The notes beneath the pieces are model-generated. The model saw only the letters and a program-made list of their open reading frames with translations. It searched no databases and was not told the origin of the DNA. From Oscheius onirici (taxonomy: Eukaryota; Nematoda; Chromadorea; Rhabditida; Rhabditidae), in contig OW051471.1 in assembly GCA_932521025.1 (NCBI GenBank), positions 12,710,001 to 12,774,000 of the forward strand: a stretch of DNA of 64,000 bases, written 5' to 3'. Position numbers and translations under genes: made by a program. Within the stretch, counting starts at the first letter, position 1; each line of letters opens with the position of its first letter. Of this stretch, positions 22,320-33,008 are shown piece after piece.

Positions 22320-22990
22320 ATGATCATCATTTTTTCCCTTCTCCTCATAGGAGCAAAAGAAGTCCAGTCCGAAGACCACTTCTATCCCTCTGGATGCGGC
22401 TTGAAGAAGTTCCATCATCGGTGGTGATGCGCTGATCGTGGAAACAGTCTTCCCTTGGATGGTCCGCATTCATATTCACGTTGATGGCAAGATCAATTCT
22501 ATTTGCACCGGAAGCTTGATCAGTCCGAAGCACGTGGTGACAGCGGCTCATTGTTTCCAGAAAGTCAAAAATGACAAACAAGTGTGTGAACTCGGGTATG
22601 CTAATTTAAATTTTGTTCAAAATTTCATCTTTAGATATAAGGAGTTTTCAGCAGAGTTGATTGTTTGCCACGGACCGGTAACTAGTGTGATGGCTTGTCA
22701 CAGCCAAGCGACTTATAAAATAACCAAGCAAGCTTTCCATAAGGTTTCTGTCTCAGACCATTTTCAGATTTCATTTCCCTCTAGACTACTTCAAGAAAGG
22801 TTGTCAGGAGCAACTCGACTTGGCTGTTGTGGAGCTCCCCAAGTTGGTCATTGCGGCTGTGCCGGACTGTCTTCCCACGAAAGAGTTGTCTCTCCAGTTT
22901 GACAAGCAGGATCCAGAAAAAGCAGCATGGTCCAAAAGCAAACTGTTCTTTTCTGGCTACGCTCTAAATGACCTACAGGGAAAAGCTTAA
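22320..22990 (+). pseudogene. trypsin-like protease pseudogene
   Basis: Parallel to the gene at 20464: signal start MIIIFSLLLIGA, then FYPSGCGLKKF. The DNA encoding the segment before IGG is about 20 bp shorter than in the intact copy, so the frame is lost at about 22412. Later exons keep HVVTAAHCF, FPLDYF, LDLAVVEL and LSLQFDKQDP. The serine-bearing exons are missing; the sequence stops at SGYALNDLQGKA and is followed by a palindromic MITE. The active-site Ser is therefore absent. Confidence 0.8.
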
Positions 22991-23029
22991 TCCCTATCCT
23001 CGATTTGCGCACGCTGGTTTTACTTTTAC

Positions 23030-23240
23030 GCAATTACGTATTCACGTTTTCCAGGGTCAAGACGACATTTTTCAGCATTTTGCAGTTCTGCAAAGTTGTA
23101 GAGGACGTCAGGGGCTACAACTTTGCAGAACATCACAAAGTCAAAAAATGTTGTTTTGACCTTGGAAAACGTGAATACGTAATTGCATATCTTACGTGGG
23201 GGGGGGGGGGGGTTCTAATAGAGGTTTTAGGGAACGCAAT
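23030..23240. mobile_element. TACGCAATTACGTA palindromic MITE, copy 2
   Basis: Contains the ACGCAATTACGTATTCACG arm, the GCAAAGTTGTAG/CTACAACTTTGC hairpin, a run of 15 G at about 23198-23212 and the outer end TTCTAATAGAGGTTTTAGG. It truncates the trypsin pseudogene. Confidence 0.8.
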
Positions 23241-23309
23241 CAGGAGGCTTTGCTGCCTGTCGGTATCCTCCGTGGAGCCCTCCTTTTATTGAACAAACTA
23301 TAAAAAAAA

Positions 23310-24368
23310 TTTCAGGATATTACAAAACTCACATTTGGAACAATCACATGACCCGCATCCACTTCACCTGTTCAGCATGCGCTTACGGCTCAAAGGAGGT
23401 CGGTCGAACCAGTATGAACAAGCACATCCGAAATGTTCACATGGGAGAAGCAAAACCCATAGAAGTTCCCAGGGAGGAATACGAGGACGAAGTGAATGAT
23501 TGGATTGCTCGCTGTTTCCGGGAAAAGGAGATAAGCCCGACAGTCAAAACAAAACCATTTTGCCTCGTTTGTCAATATACTGGGGTAGGTTTTTTTTTTC
23601 GTTTTTTCGCCAAAAAGTCAGTTCAGATGAAAATCTACACATTCTGAGTCATCACTTTAAAAAGAGCATCTTTTTCTGCGTTCTGTGCTAATCGGAAGAC
23701 CACCGTGAAGCAGCATCAGAAGAAGGTTCACAGTGGACAGGGTCTCATAGACGTGACTCCGAAAGAGGACTATCAGGATGAGATCAATGAATGGTTCTTT
23801 AAATGCTACGGAGAGAAGAAAACTACCAAATATGTTGATGTAGAAGATTCTGGTAAGTTATGAATAACTGAACAAAAGAACAACATTTTTCTTCATTTTT
23901 TATCAACTTTTATGCTTTCTAACTACTTTTATGGGATTCAGCGTGTAAAAGAACCCCTTGGACCATGTATTCACTCAAAAATGGGAGAAATAGACGAAAT
24001 TCGAAAGTCTCGCAATTTCCTTCTGAAAATCGTCATATTTCGAGTGAATACATGGTCCAAGGGGTTCTTTTACACGCTGAATCCGATAAAAGTAGTTAGA
24101 AAGCATAAAGTTGATAAAAAATGAAGCAAAATGCGAAATTGGTTCATTCCGAGGGTTCCCGCGCAAATTTTCAAACGAAGGGGGGGGGGGCTGCCGAACT
24201 ATTACCGAGATTATTTTAGACAATGAGTCTTCTCAGAACGAAGCTGAAGAATCTGATTTAGATGGAATGGGTCGAGAAAAGTCTGAAGGATCGTTATCAG
24301 ACGAAAAGAAGGGACTGGAAGAAGACGCCGTTGAGCCACCAGGGAAGCGCCGAAAAATTTCTGTTTAA
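23310..24368 (+). pseudogene. C2H2 zinc-finger locus 2 (frameshifted, possibly functional)
   Basis: Exon pieces encode FTCSACAYGSKEVGRTSMNKH with REEYEDEVNDWIARCF, then KPFCLVCQYTG, HHFKKSIFFCVLC, and (in a different frame) ANRKTTVKQHQKKVH with DYQDEINEWFFKCYGEKK. A last exon (24220-24368) is acidic and ends GKRRKISV, an apparent nuclear signal, before TAA. The frame is lost at about 23685, where CVLC is followed by TAA while the finger's second half is out of frame by two bases. The same finger plus EYxxE..W..CF unit occurs at locus 1. It is probably a nuclear DNA-binding protein or its relic. I do not recognise the family. A palindromic MITE occupies the last intron. Confidence 0.6.
23880..24217. 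mobile_element. palindromic MITE of the GGTAATA family
   Basis: Nearly perfect hairpin: GGATTCAGCGTGTAAAAGAA faces TTCTTTTACACGCTGAATCC, with ACCATGTATTCACTC arms inside. The right end reads CAAACGAAGG, then 11 G, then CTGCCGAACTATTACC. The outer part of the left arm is missing. Confidence 0.75.
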
Positions 24369-24927
24369 AAATCTGATATTCGACAAGAAATGTAGTTTTT
24401 TCTGCTATAAAGCCGAATGATTAAAAATATTCAATTTATATTTTTTTATGTAAACAAACCATTGGATTTGCTTTTTCTATGTGTTGGGATTCCATTCAAA
24501 TATCCCGCCATCGTGTGCCAAGTCTAGTGCTGACCGATATATTCTTCACTTCTTTTATTGATTAACAAGATATAATAAACCTATAAAAACCTACCAAGTC
24601 TTCAATAACTATCGATCATAACACTATGATTCTTTTTCCCATGAAGAAACTCGTGGTTGTACTTTAGTTGGTACCTACATTCCATCTGGCAAGTCAGCAA
24701 TTTTGGCGCGGGTTAGTACTTCATTCAAATTTTCTACGTTTTTCTTTATATTTTCTTCATTTTTTTAAACTCTGGTAACATTTCTCAACTTTCTCTGATT
24801 TTCATCCCCACGTCGTACAGGGAGAGATTCTATCGAGATTCTATATCAAAGAACAGTCGTGCCTACTTTTATGATTTCTACAAGTCGACTGGTCAGACCG
24901 AATAAATTGTACAATGGATCTTTGAAG
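24369..24927. other. intergenic, no gene seen
   Basis: AT-rich stretch between the zinc-finger locus and the convergent ShKT gene. It probably holds their 3' ends. No repeat or exon is clear. Confidence 0.45.
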
Positions 24928-26085
24928 TTATTTTCCTGAGCAAAGTCCACAGCTCGTTCCACAGAAGGACATTTTCTGAGCCGCGGTGTAAAAGCTCGAA
25001 GTACAGAATCCGTTTCTGATCCAGCTGGCACAGTTGGCGTTGTTGTTTCCACAAGTTCTAGAAGTTACTGAAGAAGATGTTGTGGAAGAGGAACAGAGAC
25101 CACAGGTTCTCTGACAGTTGGTCTAAAATTTCGTGAACTTAAAAAAAATCATACTCACAGCCACAAAAGTCTCTAATCCCTTCGTCACACAGACAGCAGG
25201 CTGGCTGGCACAGTCTGCAGCGGCGTCAATGCATCCGCCCAGAAGACAGAATCCACACATGTTTGGGCAGTCGGAGGCGATGATGGCTCTCCATTGAGTA
25301 CTCTGACACATAGAGTTGGTTACGGTAGCGCAGTTAATGCGGGGATCTGGAGATTTGAGAGTACAAGTGATGGAAAATGAACTCACATGGAGCATTGGAG
25401 CAACTGTAGGCGTCAGTCTCACAACAGTAACCACAAGTCCTGGGACAGGAGGCAATAGCCAAGTCTTTCTGGTCCTCACTAGGACCGTTCGTTCCCTGAA
25501 AAGTTTAAGATTAGAATCCTGGAATGGGCGGATGTCAAAATGGTATGGCGGATGCGGATGTATCCGCAACCCAAAAAACAGGTGCGGATACATCCGCATG
25601 CCCAAATCAAGTGCGGATGCGGATTTGCCGAAAAACTGCGGATCTGAGCGCGGATATCCGCGGATTTCAAAAATTTTCATTCAAAATGATGCAAAAAGGT
25701 GATTATTGAGAAGTTTTTTGAACCGCGAAAAAAATGTTTTTGGCGCGGATAGTACCTTTTTCGAAATGCGGATAGTCACTTTTTCAGTTTCGCGAATGCG
25801 GATGCGAATAATCCGCCCATCCCTGATCCTGAGAGTCAGTCATTAGAATAGTTCTGGATCAGTCTGTGGATCTGTAGTACTTACATTGAAGCAAGGGCTG
25901 GGTCTCTCAGAATTCCCTCCAGCCACGACGGCACTGTTATTCAGAAAGATTAGTCCACAAGTGGCATCGGAGTAGACGTTGCTGCAGGAGACGGCATTGG
26001 GAGAGTAGACTCCTCCAGCTGTACAATTCATGTCGAGAATGGCCGTGCTGAGAGCGGGAAGACTGAGCAGGAGAAGAGCGAACAT
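24928..26085 (-). CDS. secreted protein with four ShKT domains
   Basis: Four exons (25885-26085, 25387-25495, 25159-25346, 24928-25122), phases consistent, 230 aa. The signal peptide is MFALLLLSLPALSTA. Cys-rich units follow with the typical ShKT endings CPRTCGYC, CPNMCGFC, CQRTCGLC and CGTSCGLC. The last unit, CGNNNANCASWIRNGFC, closely resembles the single ShKT at 19634. A Ser/Thr-rich linker (SSSTTSSSVTS) precedes the last domain. It is extracellular, with no catalytic domain. Intron 1 is enlarged by a GCGGAT-rich transposon. Upstream sequence near 26090-26150 probably holds the promoter. Confidence 0.85.
25512..25834. mobile_element. GGGATGGGCGGAT inverted-repeat element
   Basis: Ends are GGAATGGGCGGATG and the inverse ATCCGCCCATCCC. 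The interior repeats GCGGATGCGGATG and TATCCGC. It lies in intron 1 of the four-ShKT gene. Its terminus resembles the element in the LGIC-1 intron (13752). Confidence 0.6.
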
Positions 26086-26756
26086 GATGATACTTTTTGG
26101 ACTCTCTGCAGTGGCTTTTATACTAACCAGACGGCTTTGTTTCACAGTTTGTTATGACAGGTGTCACGTCTAAACAAGGGGAAAAGGGAAACATTGTGAT
26201 CTCGATCGAATAGTGCAGTCCTTTTTCCGACAGTTTACTTATCCTTTCCCTTTTTAAAGGCAGTTTACCAATTTGTACGACAATTTGACAACAATGGAGT
26301 ATTTGAGGAAAACAAGAGTATTTCTCTTTTCGGTCTCTTTTCTATGATTCTCACAGATAGTCAAAAAACCTGGCTGATGCTTTTCTCCACTCTTGTTCCC
26401 CCTCCTTCTCGTAACCGGACCCTGCCGTACAACGGCGTCGGCACACTTTTTTTATCACTCGGCAGTGGACTGAACTGTCGGTTTAATTACCCTAGTTTGA
26501 GGTATTTACTGCTTGCGACCCTGCTCTTGTAGAGGTTTTAAAATAATTTTGAAACAGTCTTTTCTCCTGAGAGAAGGCAACAAGACAGTGCCTTTACCCA
26601 ATAGTTCCAATCATGGAAAAAATCTTTCGGATAACAAAGTTCTCTTAGGATTTGTCATGAAGATCTATTGAGATCTCAAACCTATTGAGAAATCTGTTCC
26701 CTGTTCAGAAAACGAAACTTTTCATTCTTCTTACAATTTACAATTTATTTACGATG
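26086..26756. other. intergenic, no supported gene
   Basis: Contains the likely promoter of the ShKT gene. The ORF at 26344-26532 lacks a signal, splice sites and known motifs, and I do not support it. Confidence 0.4.
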
Positions 26757-27180
26757 TACGGTTCCATTGGGTGGGATCGTCTCTAGCCACTCTCTCCCAA
26801 TTCTGTCCAATTTCTTTTGTAAACGAGTCGCTTCATCTTGGTTTTGGTCGTCCAATGGGCCTTACTGTTCGCCATGGCCTCCATTAGATTATTCTTCTCG
26901 TCCACGTGTCTTCGTGGGCCACCTTCCATGCAAAAATTCTCTGATATCGGTGGCTTTCGAAGCTTCCATCAGCCATCCATTTGTACATCTATCCAGCAGA
27001 GTGACGCCGAAAAATCTTGTCAGCATCTTCCACTGAGCTACCACGAGCTTCTCGTTCTCAAAGAGTCCAAATTTCGCTGGTTTAAAGTAGGGAAGGTTCA
27101 ATGCAGGAGCTGAAAATTTTCCTCTTATGTCGAATGGATAATGGGGTTAGAAGCTGTTGGAACTTAGTCCTAGACACTTC
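26757..27180 (-). pseudogene. RTE-type retrotransposon fragment
   Basis: Minus strand encodes pieces of the post-RT region (KLVVAQWKMLTRFFGVTLLDR, TNGWLMEASKATDIRE) with frame breaks. Nucleotide similarity to 53104-53600 is high, including the 3' GGTTCCATTGGGTGGGATC. Dead copy. Confidence 0.8.
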
Positions 27181-27356
27181 AAGGGTACTTCATTCTCCCC
27201 AGCCGATCAAAAACAGCTGACGAACAGTTACGCGCCAACACCAGGCGGCTTCTGTTTTTGATAAACAAGATGTTGGTCGCAAAATTGGAGAGAGTTGTTG
27301 AGACAGGTTTCCCGACTATTTATACTCCTCTTCTCAAAGTTTCCTCGACTTCCACA

Positions 27357-27602
27357 ATGCGTCTATTGGTCTGTTTATTCGCCCTGATTCTAGTAGTTTC
27401 GGCGGGAATCTTTAAGGTAGAAACCTCTTTTGATTAAATTCTTATTTTCTCGTTCTAGCGTGCTATTCGCGACCATCCTGAGCCCAAAATGATGATGGAG
27501 CAAGGCTCTACGGACTACACAAGGAGAATTGCCTGTCGTGAACAGTACAATGCCGAAGGAAACTATTATATTATCAGTTGTGCTCCGATTATTTGGGAAT
27601 AG
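27357..27602 (+). CDS. small secreted peptide of unknown function
   Basis: Two exons (27357-27416 and 27459-27602) with a 42-bp phase-0 intron give 67 aa. A clean signal peptide (MRLLVCLFALILVVSAG) precedes a short mature chain with two cysteines (RRIACREQ, IISCAPIIWE) and a basic RR that could be a processing site. A TATTTATACTCC box about 40 bp upstream suits a compact promoter. No family recognised. Confidence 0.65.
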
Positions 27603-27689
27603 ACTTTTTTTTCCAAAACTTTATTTAACAAGAATGACAAAGTTGAGAAGACACAGGCTGCCAAAGACTAGGAGCGCGGCCAGATGGAA

Positions 27690-28190
27690 ATAGTTGGGAA
27701 TCAGGACTTTCCACGAAGCTCTGCTACAGTAAGACCAGCCTTTGGATCTGAAAGAGCTACTCTAAAACCTCGATTAGATGCCCCCACTCTACGTAAAATA
27801 CGCAATTACGTATGCCCGTTTTTCGGGGCCAAGACGTGATTTTTTGACTTTGTGATGTTCTGCAAAGTTGTAGCCCCTGACGTCCTCTACAACTTTGCAG
27901 AACTGCAAGATGCTGAAAAATGTCGTCTTGACCTTGGAAAAAGTTTTGGCTTAGAATCATTTTTTTCACAGTTATAACATCATTTTCACGCTTTACAATG
28001 TTCTGCAAAGTTGAATAGCGTGATCAGAGCTACAACTTTGCTCACTGGGACAAAGCTGGAAAATGCAAACAAGACCCGAAAAATTTGCCCCCGCCGCCCC
28101 CAAAACTCCAGTTGGGGCGGGGGGGGGGGGTTAAGATACCGCCCCATCTTACGTAGGGTGACGTTTCTAATAGAGGTTTTAGGATACAAG
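27690..28190. repeat. two adjacent TACGCAATTACGTA-family palindromes (copies 3 and 4)
   Basis: The first (about 27700-27950) is inverted relative to 18400-18685 and shares over 60 bp of flanking sequence with it (GATCCAAAGGCTGGTCTTAC and its reverse complement). The second (27990-28185) has the GCAAAGTTG core, a 12-G run and the end TCTAATAGAGGTTTTAGG. They lie just downstream of the TM4-less LGIC-2. Confidence 0.75.
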
Positions 28191-28249
28191 TCTGTCTCTT
28201 TGTGTTTCTGACTCTGTGACTCTCTTTTCCTTTGCCTCTCTGGCTCAAC

Positions 28250-30420
28250 TCACTCCGCTTTCTTCTCCCAATTGCTCGTCCTCTTGTTCACCTTCCCCAT
28301 GATCATCACCAAAAGACTGGCCAGCGTAATCAACCCAAGATTGGCCATCAAGTAGCAAGCTGAATCTTTTCTTAAAATTAACACAAATTCACACACACAA
28401 AGTTTGTCCGTCTCGTTAATCTTCGGCATATCCTGTGTCACCATTTGGAGGACAAACATCATGGCTAGGATGGCAGCAAAGCCCAGGTTCAACTGAAAAT
28501 TTTTTTTTTTGGATCTCAGAAAACTCTAACATTTTCCATATAGCAACCGGCATGGACTTCCTCCCAGAAGAGACCTAATATTGCAAGGAATGTCATAATG
28601 AAGGAGGGGACGATCATCATAACGATGTAGTAAGTCGTACTTCTTTTCAGAAAGAACGAAAATACTGGAATTGAGAAATTTGCTCCGCTCTCTCCGACAA
28701 GAGCTCGGTTTTCAACTGTGATGTTCAGAAGAGTCCATTCGCCGTTTCCCTGAAGTTTTTGATGATGGTGGTCTTAAGGAGTACTTACACTGGTAGGTAT
28801 TGCCGTGAAGACGTTGTTACTTATTAGGCCGGTTATTGTCATTTCATTTGAAGGAAAGGCAAAAGAACTTAGCTGAAGTTGGCAGACTTGAGTGTCGAAT
28901 GGAAACTTTTTGAGCTGAAAAGTAAATTTCATAGATTTTCGTGTTTTTAACTTCACGCTCTAGAGACCCAAAAAGAGTTCTGACCTGACAAAAAGTCTGG
29001 TCAGAGACTCACCAAAAAATAGTTCCCCATTCCACTTTTGAAAAACAGTTCCCTCTGACCTAGTACTCGAAAACAGTGCTTTCGACGTTTTTTAACTGTT
29101 TTTTTTTCTCTCAATATTACCCTCAACAGAAAAAAAAACGAAAAAAGACATCAGAAACGTGCTCAGGACCCTCGGAAACCCCAGAAATAATGTTTTTCCA
29201 TTTTTTTCCACAGCCATTTTCCATATTTTCACACTTTTTTTCAGTAAGAAAACAAAATAGGAAAAGCAAGTGTTTCTCAGCAACAAAAAGAAAAATGGAC
29301 TTCATTAATCGTGTTCGGGACCCTCGGAAACCCCAGGAACTGAGAAAAAAACTAAATTAAAAAAATTAAAAAAAAAACTAGTCGATTTCAGTACAAAACT
29401 CATTATTTTTGCTTTTTTTGGTCATTTTCAATGTTGCCATGGATATCACCACCGTGTTCTGAACCCTCGAAAACCCCAGAAACCAAAATGCAAAAAACTT
29501 TTTTGTCGGCGGGGATCGAACCAAGAACCCCCTGGTGACGTTTTGAGTGCCAGACAACGATGTTATCCACTCGGCTATGGGGACCCAAATCACACCCGTA
29601 TCGTGTCACTGCCCTTGGTTTATGACCTCCCAGGAAAAATTCATGTTTTAACTTTTTATGTTCAATTTCTTGTGGTATCGGAATGATCTGACCGTAGAAG
29701 CAGCTGTTGGAAAATTTTGAAAAACTCTTGTCGAAAAGAACAAATTTATGTTTCTGTTCATCAAAATAATAACAGTTCTGTCTTACCTTGAATCTGCAAA
29801 TGAACTCCGTCACAGTCGTTCTGTAGTACAAAACGCGACCGTCGCTATAAATCTGAACAAGAAATTTTGCTCGCACAAACCGACTCTAGCCTCGACCGTC
29901 TGCAAGTCTTCTTCCAAAATGTCTTCGATCTCCAGTCTAAAACAATTTTTCCTTTCAAAAACAAGTACTGACGTGTCAAATGGCAAGGCATCTGGCAGCC
30001 AGACTGTGTCTTTTTTTGCCACGGTAGAAACCTTCAATCCACTATAGTTGCTCGGATTCCATTTTAGTCTGGGGTCAATCCACTCCGTTTGGTAGTCGAT
30101 GATCATCGAGGCAGTTTGCTTGGCTTGATCAAGCGCCAAAATTTTACAGTATTTTAGAGTCGTGTTGACAAAAACTGGACGGAGAGTCCAGCCGTTTTTG
30201 TCTGGAAATGAGTTTACTTTCTCTGTCCCTCCCTCTTTCTCTCTGTCTCTTCCTCTTACTCACCAGCTGGATAAACTGCCGGCAAGTACTTGTTATAGTT
30301 GCTGAAGAGATCATCATAAAGCCGACCCGCAATTTCATAATACCGATCAGCAACTGCTTCCCTATCTTCGGAAGAAAAACTCCAAACGAAAGGAAGGAAT
30401 CGAAGCAATAGAAGGAACAT
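28250..30420 (-). CDS. divergent Cys-loop ion channel subunit 2, lacking TM4
   Basis: Exons 30264-30420, 29973-30201, 29897-29936, 29787-29852, 28789-28914, 28531-28749 and 28250-28492 give 359 aa. Signal peptide, then extracellular motifs WIDPRLKWNPSNY and DTVWLPDALPFDT. The Cys loop is C-RFKLKKFPFDTQV-C (13 residues). TM1 is TTYYIVMMIVPSFIMTFL, TM2 follows MENLNLGFAAILAM, and TM3 is ANLGLITLASLLVMI. The protein stops at NWEKKAE, before the TM4 that the sister subunits have. Where the sisters have an intron after DKL, this gene has 33 in-frame nucleotides whose removal leaves a weak acceptor, so they may be retained. A pentameric channel normally needs TM4, so this may be a decaying or altered gene. 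A SINE-like copy lies in the intron at 28915-29786. Confidence 0.78.
29090..29640 (-). mobile_element. tRNA-headed SINE-like repeat, copy 2
   Basis: Minus-strand head at about 29506-29586 has an A-box TAGCCGAGTGG and a B-box GGTTCGATCCC, followed by body segments shared with 7340-7740 (ACACGGTGGTGATATCCATGG, GTTCGGGACCCTCGG). The body contains tandemly related subunits. Located in the large LGIC-2 intron. Confidence 0.65.
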
Positions 30421-30671
30421 TTGGCATGACAATAGGAAGGTGAAGTGAAATACAAGTAGGGGCTCACGAGAGGTATGTCAATAATAGGTGGGCAGGGAGT
30501 ATATTTTTGAACCAAGTGGGTGTAGATTGATCAGATCAAGTCAGATAAAAAAGGAACTGGCTTCTAAACTACTACGGTACTTTCATGATACACGGGACTT
30601 CTTTTTAAAACTCAATTAGAGTGTTCAATTAGTCTGTATTGTTTTCAATGTTTAGAAGAATAATCGTAAAA

Positions 30672-30985
30672 CAGCCGGCTTCGCCGCCTGTCGGCTGCTT
30701 TTTTCACTTGTGTCTTTCTCTTTACTTCTGATCCCTTCCCTCTAGTCAACCGATCTCTCCTGATCTGATCCCTTCCCCAGTCAACCGATCTCTTCTGCTC
30801 CGGTCATGCCTTCTTCCTTCCCTAATCAATCGGACATTTTTCATTCTTTCCCAGGGTTCTCATCCTCTCCTAAAGAACCGATAAGAAATATTTTCATATT
30901 TTCCGGCTATCTGATCTCTCTCGGAACTAACACAGATCAATCGGTCCGTTCTTATCCCCTACCGGTTACCCTGACTCGATTTCCT
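30672..30985 (-). mobile_element. Helitron 3' fragment (copy B1)
   Basis: In reverse orientation it carries the terminal hairpin (CAGCCGGCTTCGCCGCCTG) and the GTCAACCGATCTC repeats of copies A and C. The 5' part is cut off by the MITE starting at 30986. The terminal CTGG has become CTGT. Confidence 0.7.
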
Positions 30986-31394
30986 GGTAATACTTCGGCT
31001 GGCACCCCCCCCCCTATTTGAATATTTTTGGCGGGAACTTGCACCAAACGTCCAAATTTTCCATTTTTTGATCTTTTCCACTTATTTTGACACTTTCTAA
31101 ATGCGTTCATTGAATTCTACGTGAAAAATTACCCCTAGAGTGATCAAAGCGCTCGAAAATTTGATCGAAATAGGCATTTTGGTCATTTGCTCTTGATCCA
31201 AGCCGATTTTCGAAAATCCAAGCTTTTTCGGTGCAACGTACACCCTCTAGGGGTAATTTTTCACGTAGAATTCAATGAACGCACTTAGAAAGTGCTAACA
31301 TGAGTGTAAAAGATCAAAAAAGGAGAATTTGGACGTTTGGCGCAAGTTCCCGCCAAAAATATTCAAATAGGGGGGTGCCAGCCGAAGTATTACC
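30986..31394. mobile_element. GGTAATA-family palindromic MITE, complete
   Basis: 409 bp with long arms: GGTAATACTTCGGCTGGCAC at the left and its inverse at the right. A 10-C tract follows the left end. The inner CATTGAATTCTACGTGAAAA faces its inverse. It interrupts Helitron material. Confidence 0.85.
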
Positions 31395-31521
31395 GGAATT
31401 TTTTTAACGGAAAACTTTGCCGTAGACCTGATTGACGAGCCGGGCTTGTTTCTGAAAGTTGAGGCACGGGCCTAGACGGGCCTGCCCGGAGCCAGTTTTC
31501 GACCTAATTCGACTAAATTTA

Positions 31522-31828
31522 TCTCTACTACTAAAGCGCAATGGTGTCTGTCGTGGACTCTGTGTGTTTGTTTGTCCGGGACCTCAAATTTTGGTGTATT
31601 ATTAAGAGTCGCCGCTGTTACCCAGACGACCCTGGTTCGATTCCTCTCCTCGCCAAATATTTTTGCTAAGTTGTTTTGAATAGAAAATAGAGTCAGGGTA
31701 ACCGCTAAGGGATCAGAAGAGATCGGTTGAGCTGTATAAGATCAGAGAGGGACCGGATGGCTAGAAAATAGGAGAATTCGAATCGGTTCTTTAGGAGGGG
31801 ATGAGAACCGATCAGAAGAGATGACTAC
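31522..31828 (+). mobile_element. Helitron 5' part (copy B2)
   Basis: Starts TCTCTACTACTAAAGCGC after an A and matches copies A and C up to the GATGAGAACCGATCAG region. The 3' hairpin is missing. It faces the 3' fragment at 30672, so the two may be separate insertions. Confidence 0.75.
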
Positions 31829-31989
31829 CCGTCGATAAAAAGGCTGCAAGCGGTCTCAAGTGTTCTCTTAGTTTTACTTTCTCTTTTTTTAAGCGAGTGT
31901 CCGGAACTTTTTTCGACTATAAACGGAAACATGGGTCTTGTAGAGAAAAGTGCGCTGATTCCGAATTACTATACTACTTGGGGTTTATA

Positions 31990-32380
31990 TTCAAAGATAC
32001 CCGAGCTGCAAACGCTACAAGTCGCCGTTTTCAGTACAAAATGGACACGAGACTATTGTTCCGCGGAACAATCGCCCATTTTCGCGCGGAACAATGACCC
32101 ACGTTTTCCGAACAGACCGCTTCTCTTTTCAAACGCGGTAAACCCATAGTCAACAAGCATTTATTTCACAGGTTTTTGTTTTTTTAAGTTCAAAAAAAAT
32201 AAAAAAGGGTTAATCACTCACGCTGTGCGTCCTCAGTTGGGCTGACGATGTCATAACTTTTCTTCCTAGTTACATTTGCATATTCATTCACATTTAGACA
32301 TTTGGATATGGCGATTGTTCTGCCCAGAAAAAGAAAAGGAGGCGATTGTTCCGCGGAACAGTTGTCCCGCCCCCGTACAA
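31990..32380. repeat. low-copy repeat with TGTTCCGCGGAACA palindromes
   Basis: Two copies of TTGTTCCGCGGAACA flank a segment (AAAAGGGTTAATCACTCACG, CCTCAGTTGGGCTGACGATG) that recurs near 52380-52600. No supported gene. Confidence 0.45.
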
Positions 32381-32569
32381 AATGCCTAATTTTTGACTTG
32401 AGTGTCAGAGATTAAGTTCGACAAGTCAAGACTTGCCAATTGGCTTGGAATTCGGGAGTTAGACAAAAGACAGTTTCTTTCCATTTTCACAAAGATATGT
32501 AACTGAACGGTTTATTATTAACTGTAGATATATCAAAATAGGAAGCAACCGTTCTGCTTCTTATTTTGC

Positions 32570-32800
32570 CCAACTCCCTTATCCTCCCGAACTTTGAGAC
32601 TTTGAGAAAGAGCCTCAATTTTCTAGCCCACGCCTACATTTTCCAGCTTTCCGATGTTCAGAAAAGTTGTAGTATTTGGTGTTCTCTACATCTTTTCTGA
32701 ATGTCGCAAATCTGGGATATGTAAGCGTGAGCAAGAAAGTTGAGATTTCTTCCCAAAGTCCCAAATTTGGGGGGGGGGGGGGGGTCTAGCATGGTTTTCT
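32570..32800. repeat. palindromic repeat with a 16-G tract
   Basis: A worn relative of the GCAAAGTTGTAG palindromes: GTTCAGAAAAGTTGTAG faces CTACATCTTTTCTGAA. It ends next to TTTGG and 16 G's, then TCTAGCATGGTTTTC. Confidence 0.55.
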
Positions 32801-33008
32801 CAGGATAGCTCTGCAGATGTACGTTTGCGTCAGTTACCTTCAAGGTTATTCACGCAATCATCCTTGAAAGCTAGATGAAAACGCAAGTTGCAACTTGGCT
32901 ACCTGTCGTAACCTATCAGATCAAGCTTCAAAATTTGGGAGAATCTGGAAAAAAGGTCCGGATATTCTCTTTAGTTGCTAATTAAAGTTTTCGAAACAAA
33001 CTTTTCAG

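Noticed and set aside
26344-26532. 62-codon ORF near the ShKT gene
   Set aside because: No signal peptide, known motif or paralog; likely chance.
31600-31650. A tRNA-like sequence with GGTTCGATTCC
   Set aside because: The B-box-like motif is inside every Helitron copy and lacks a good A box and stems.
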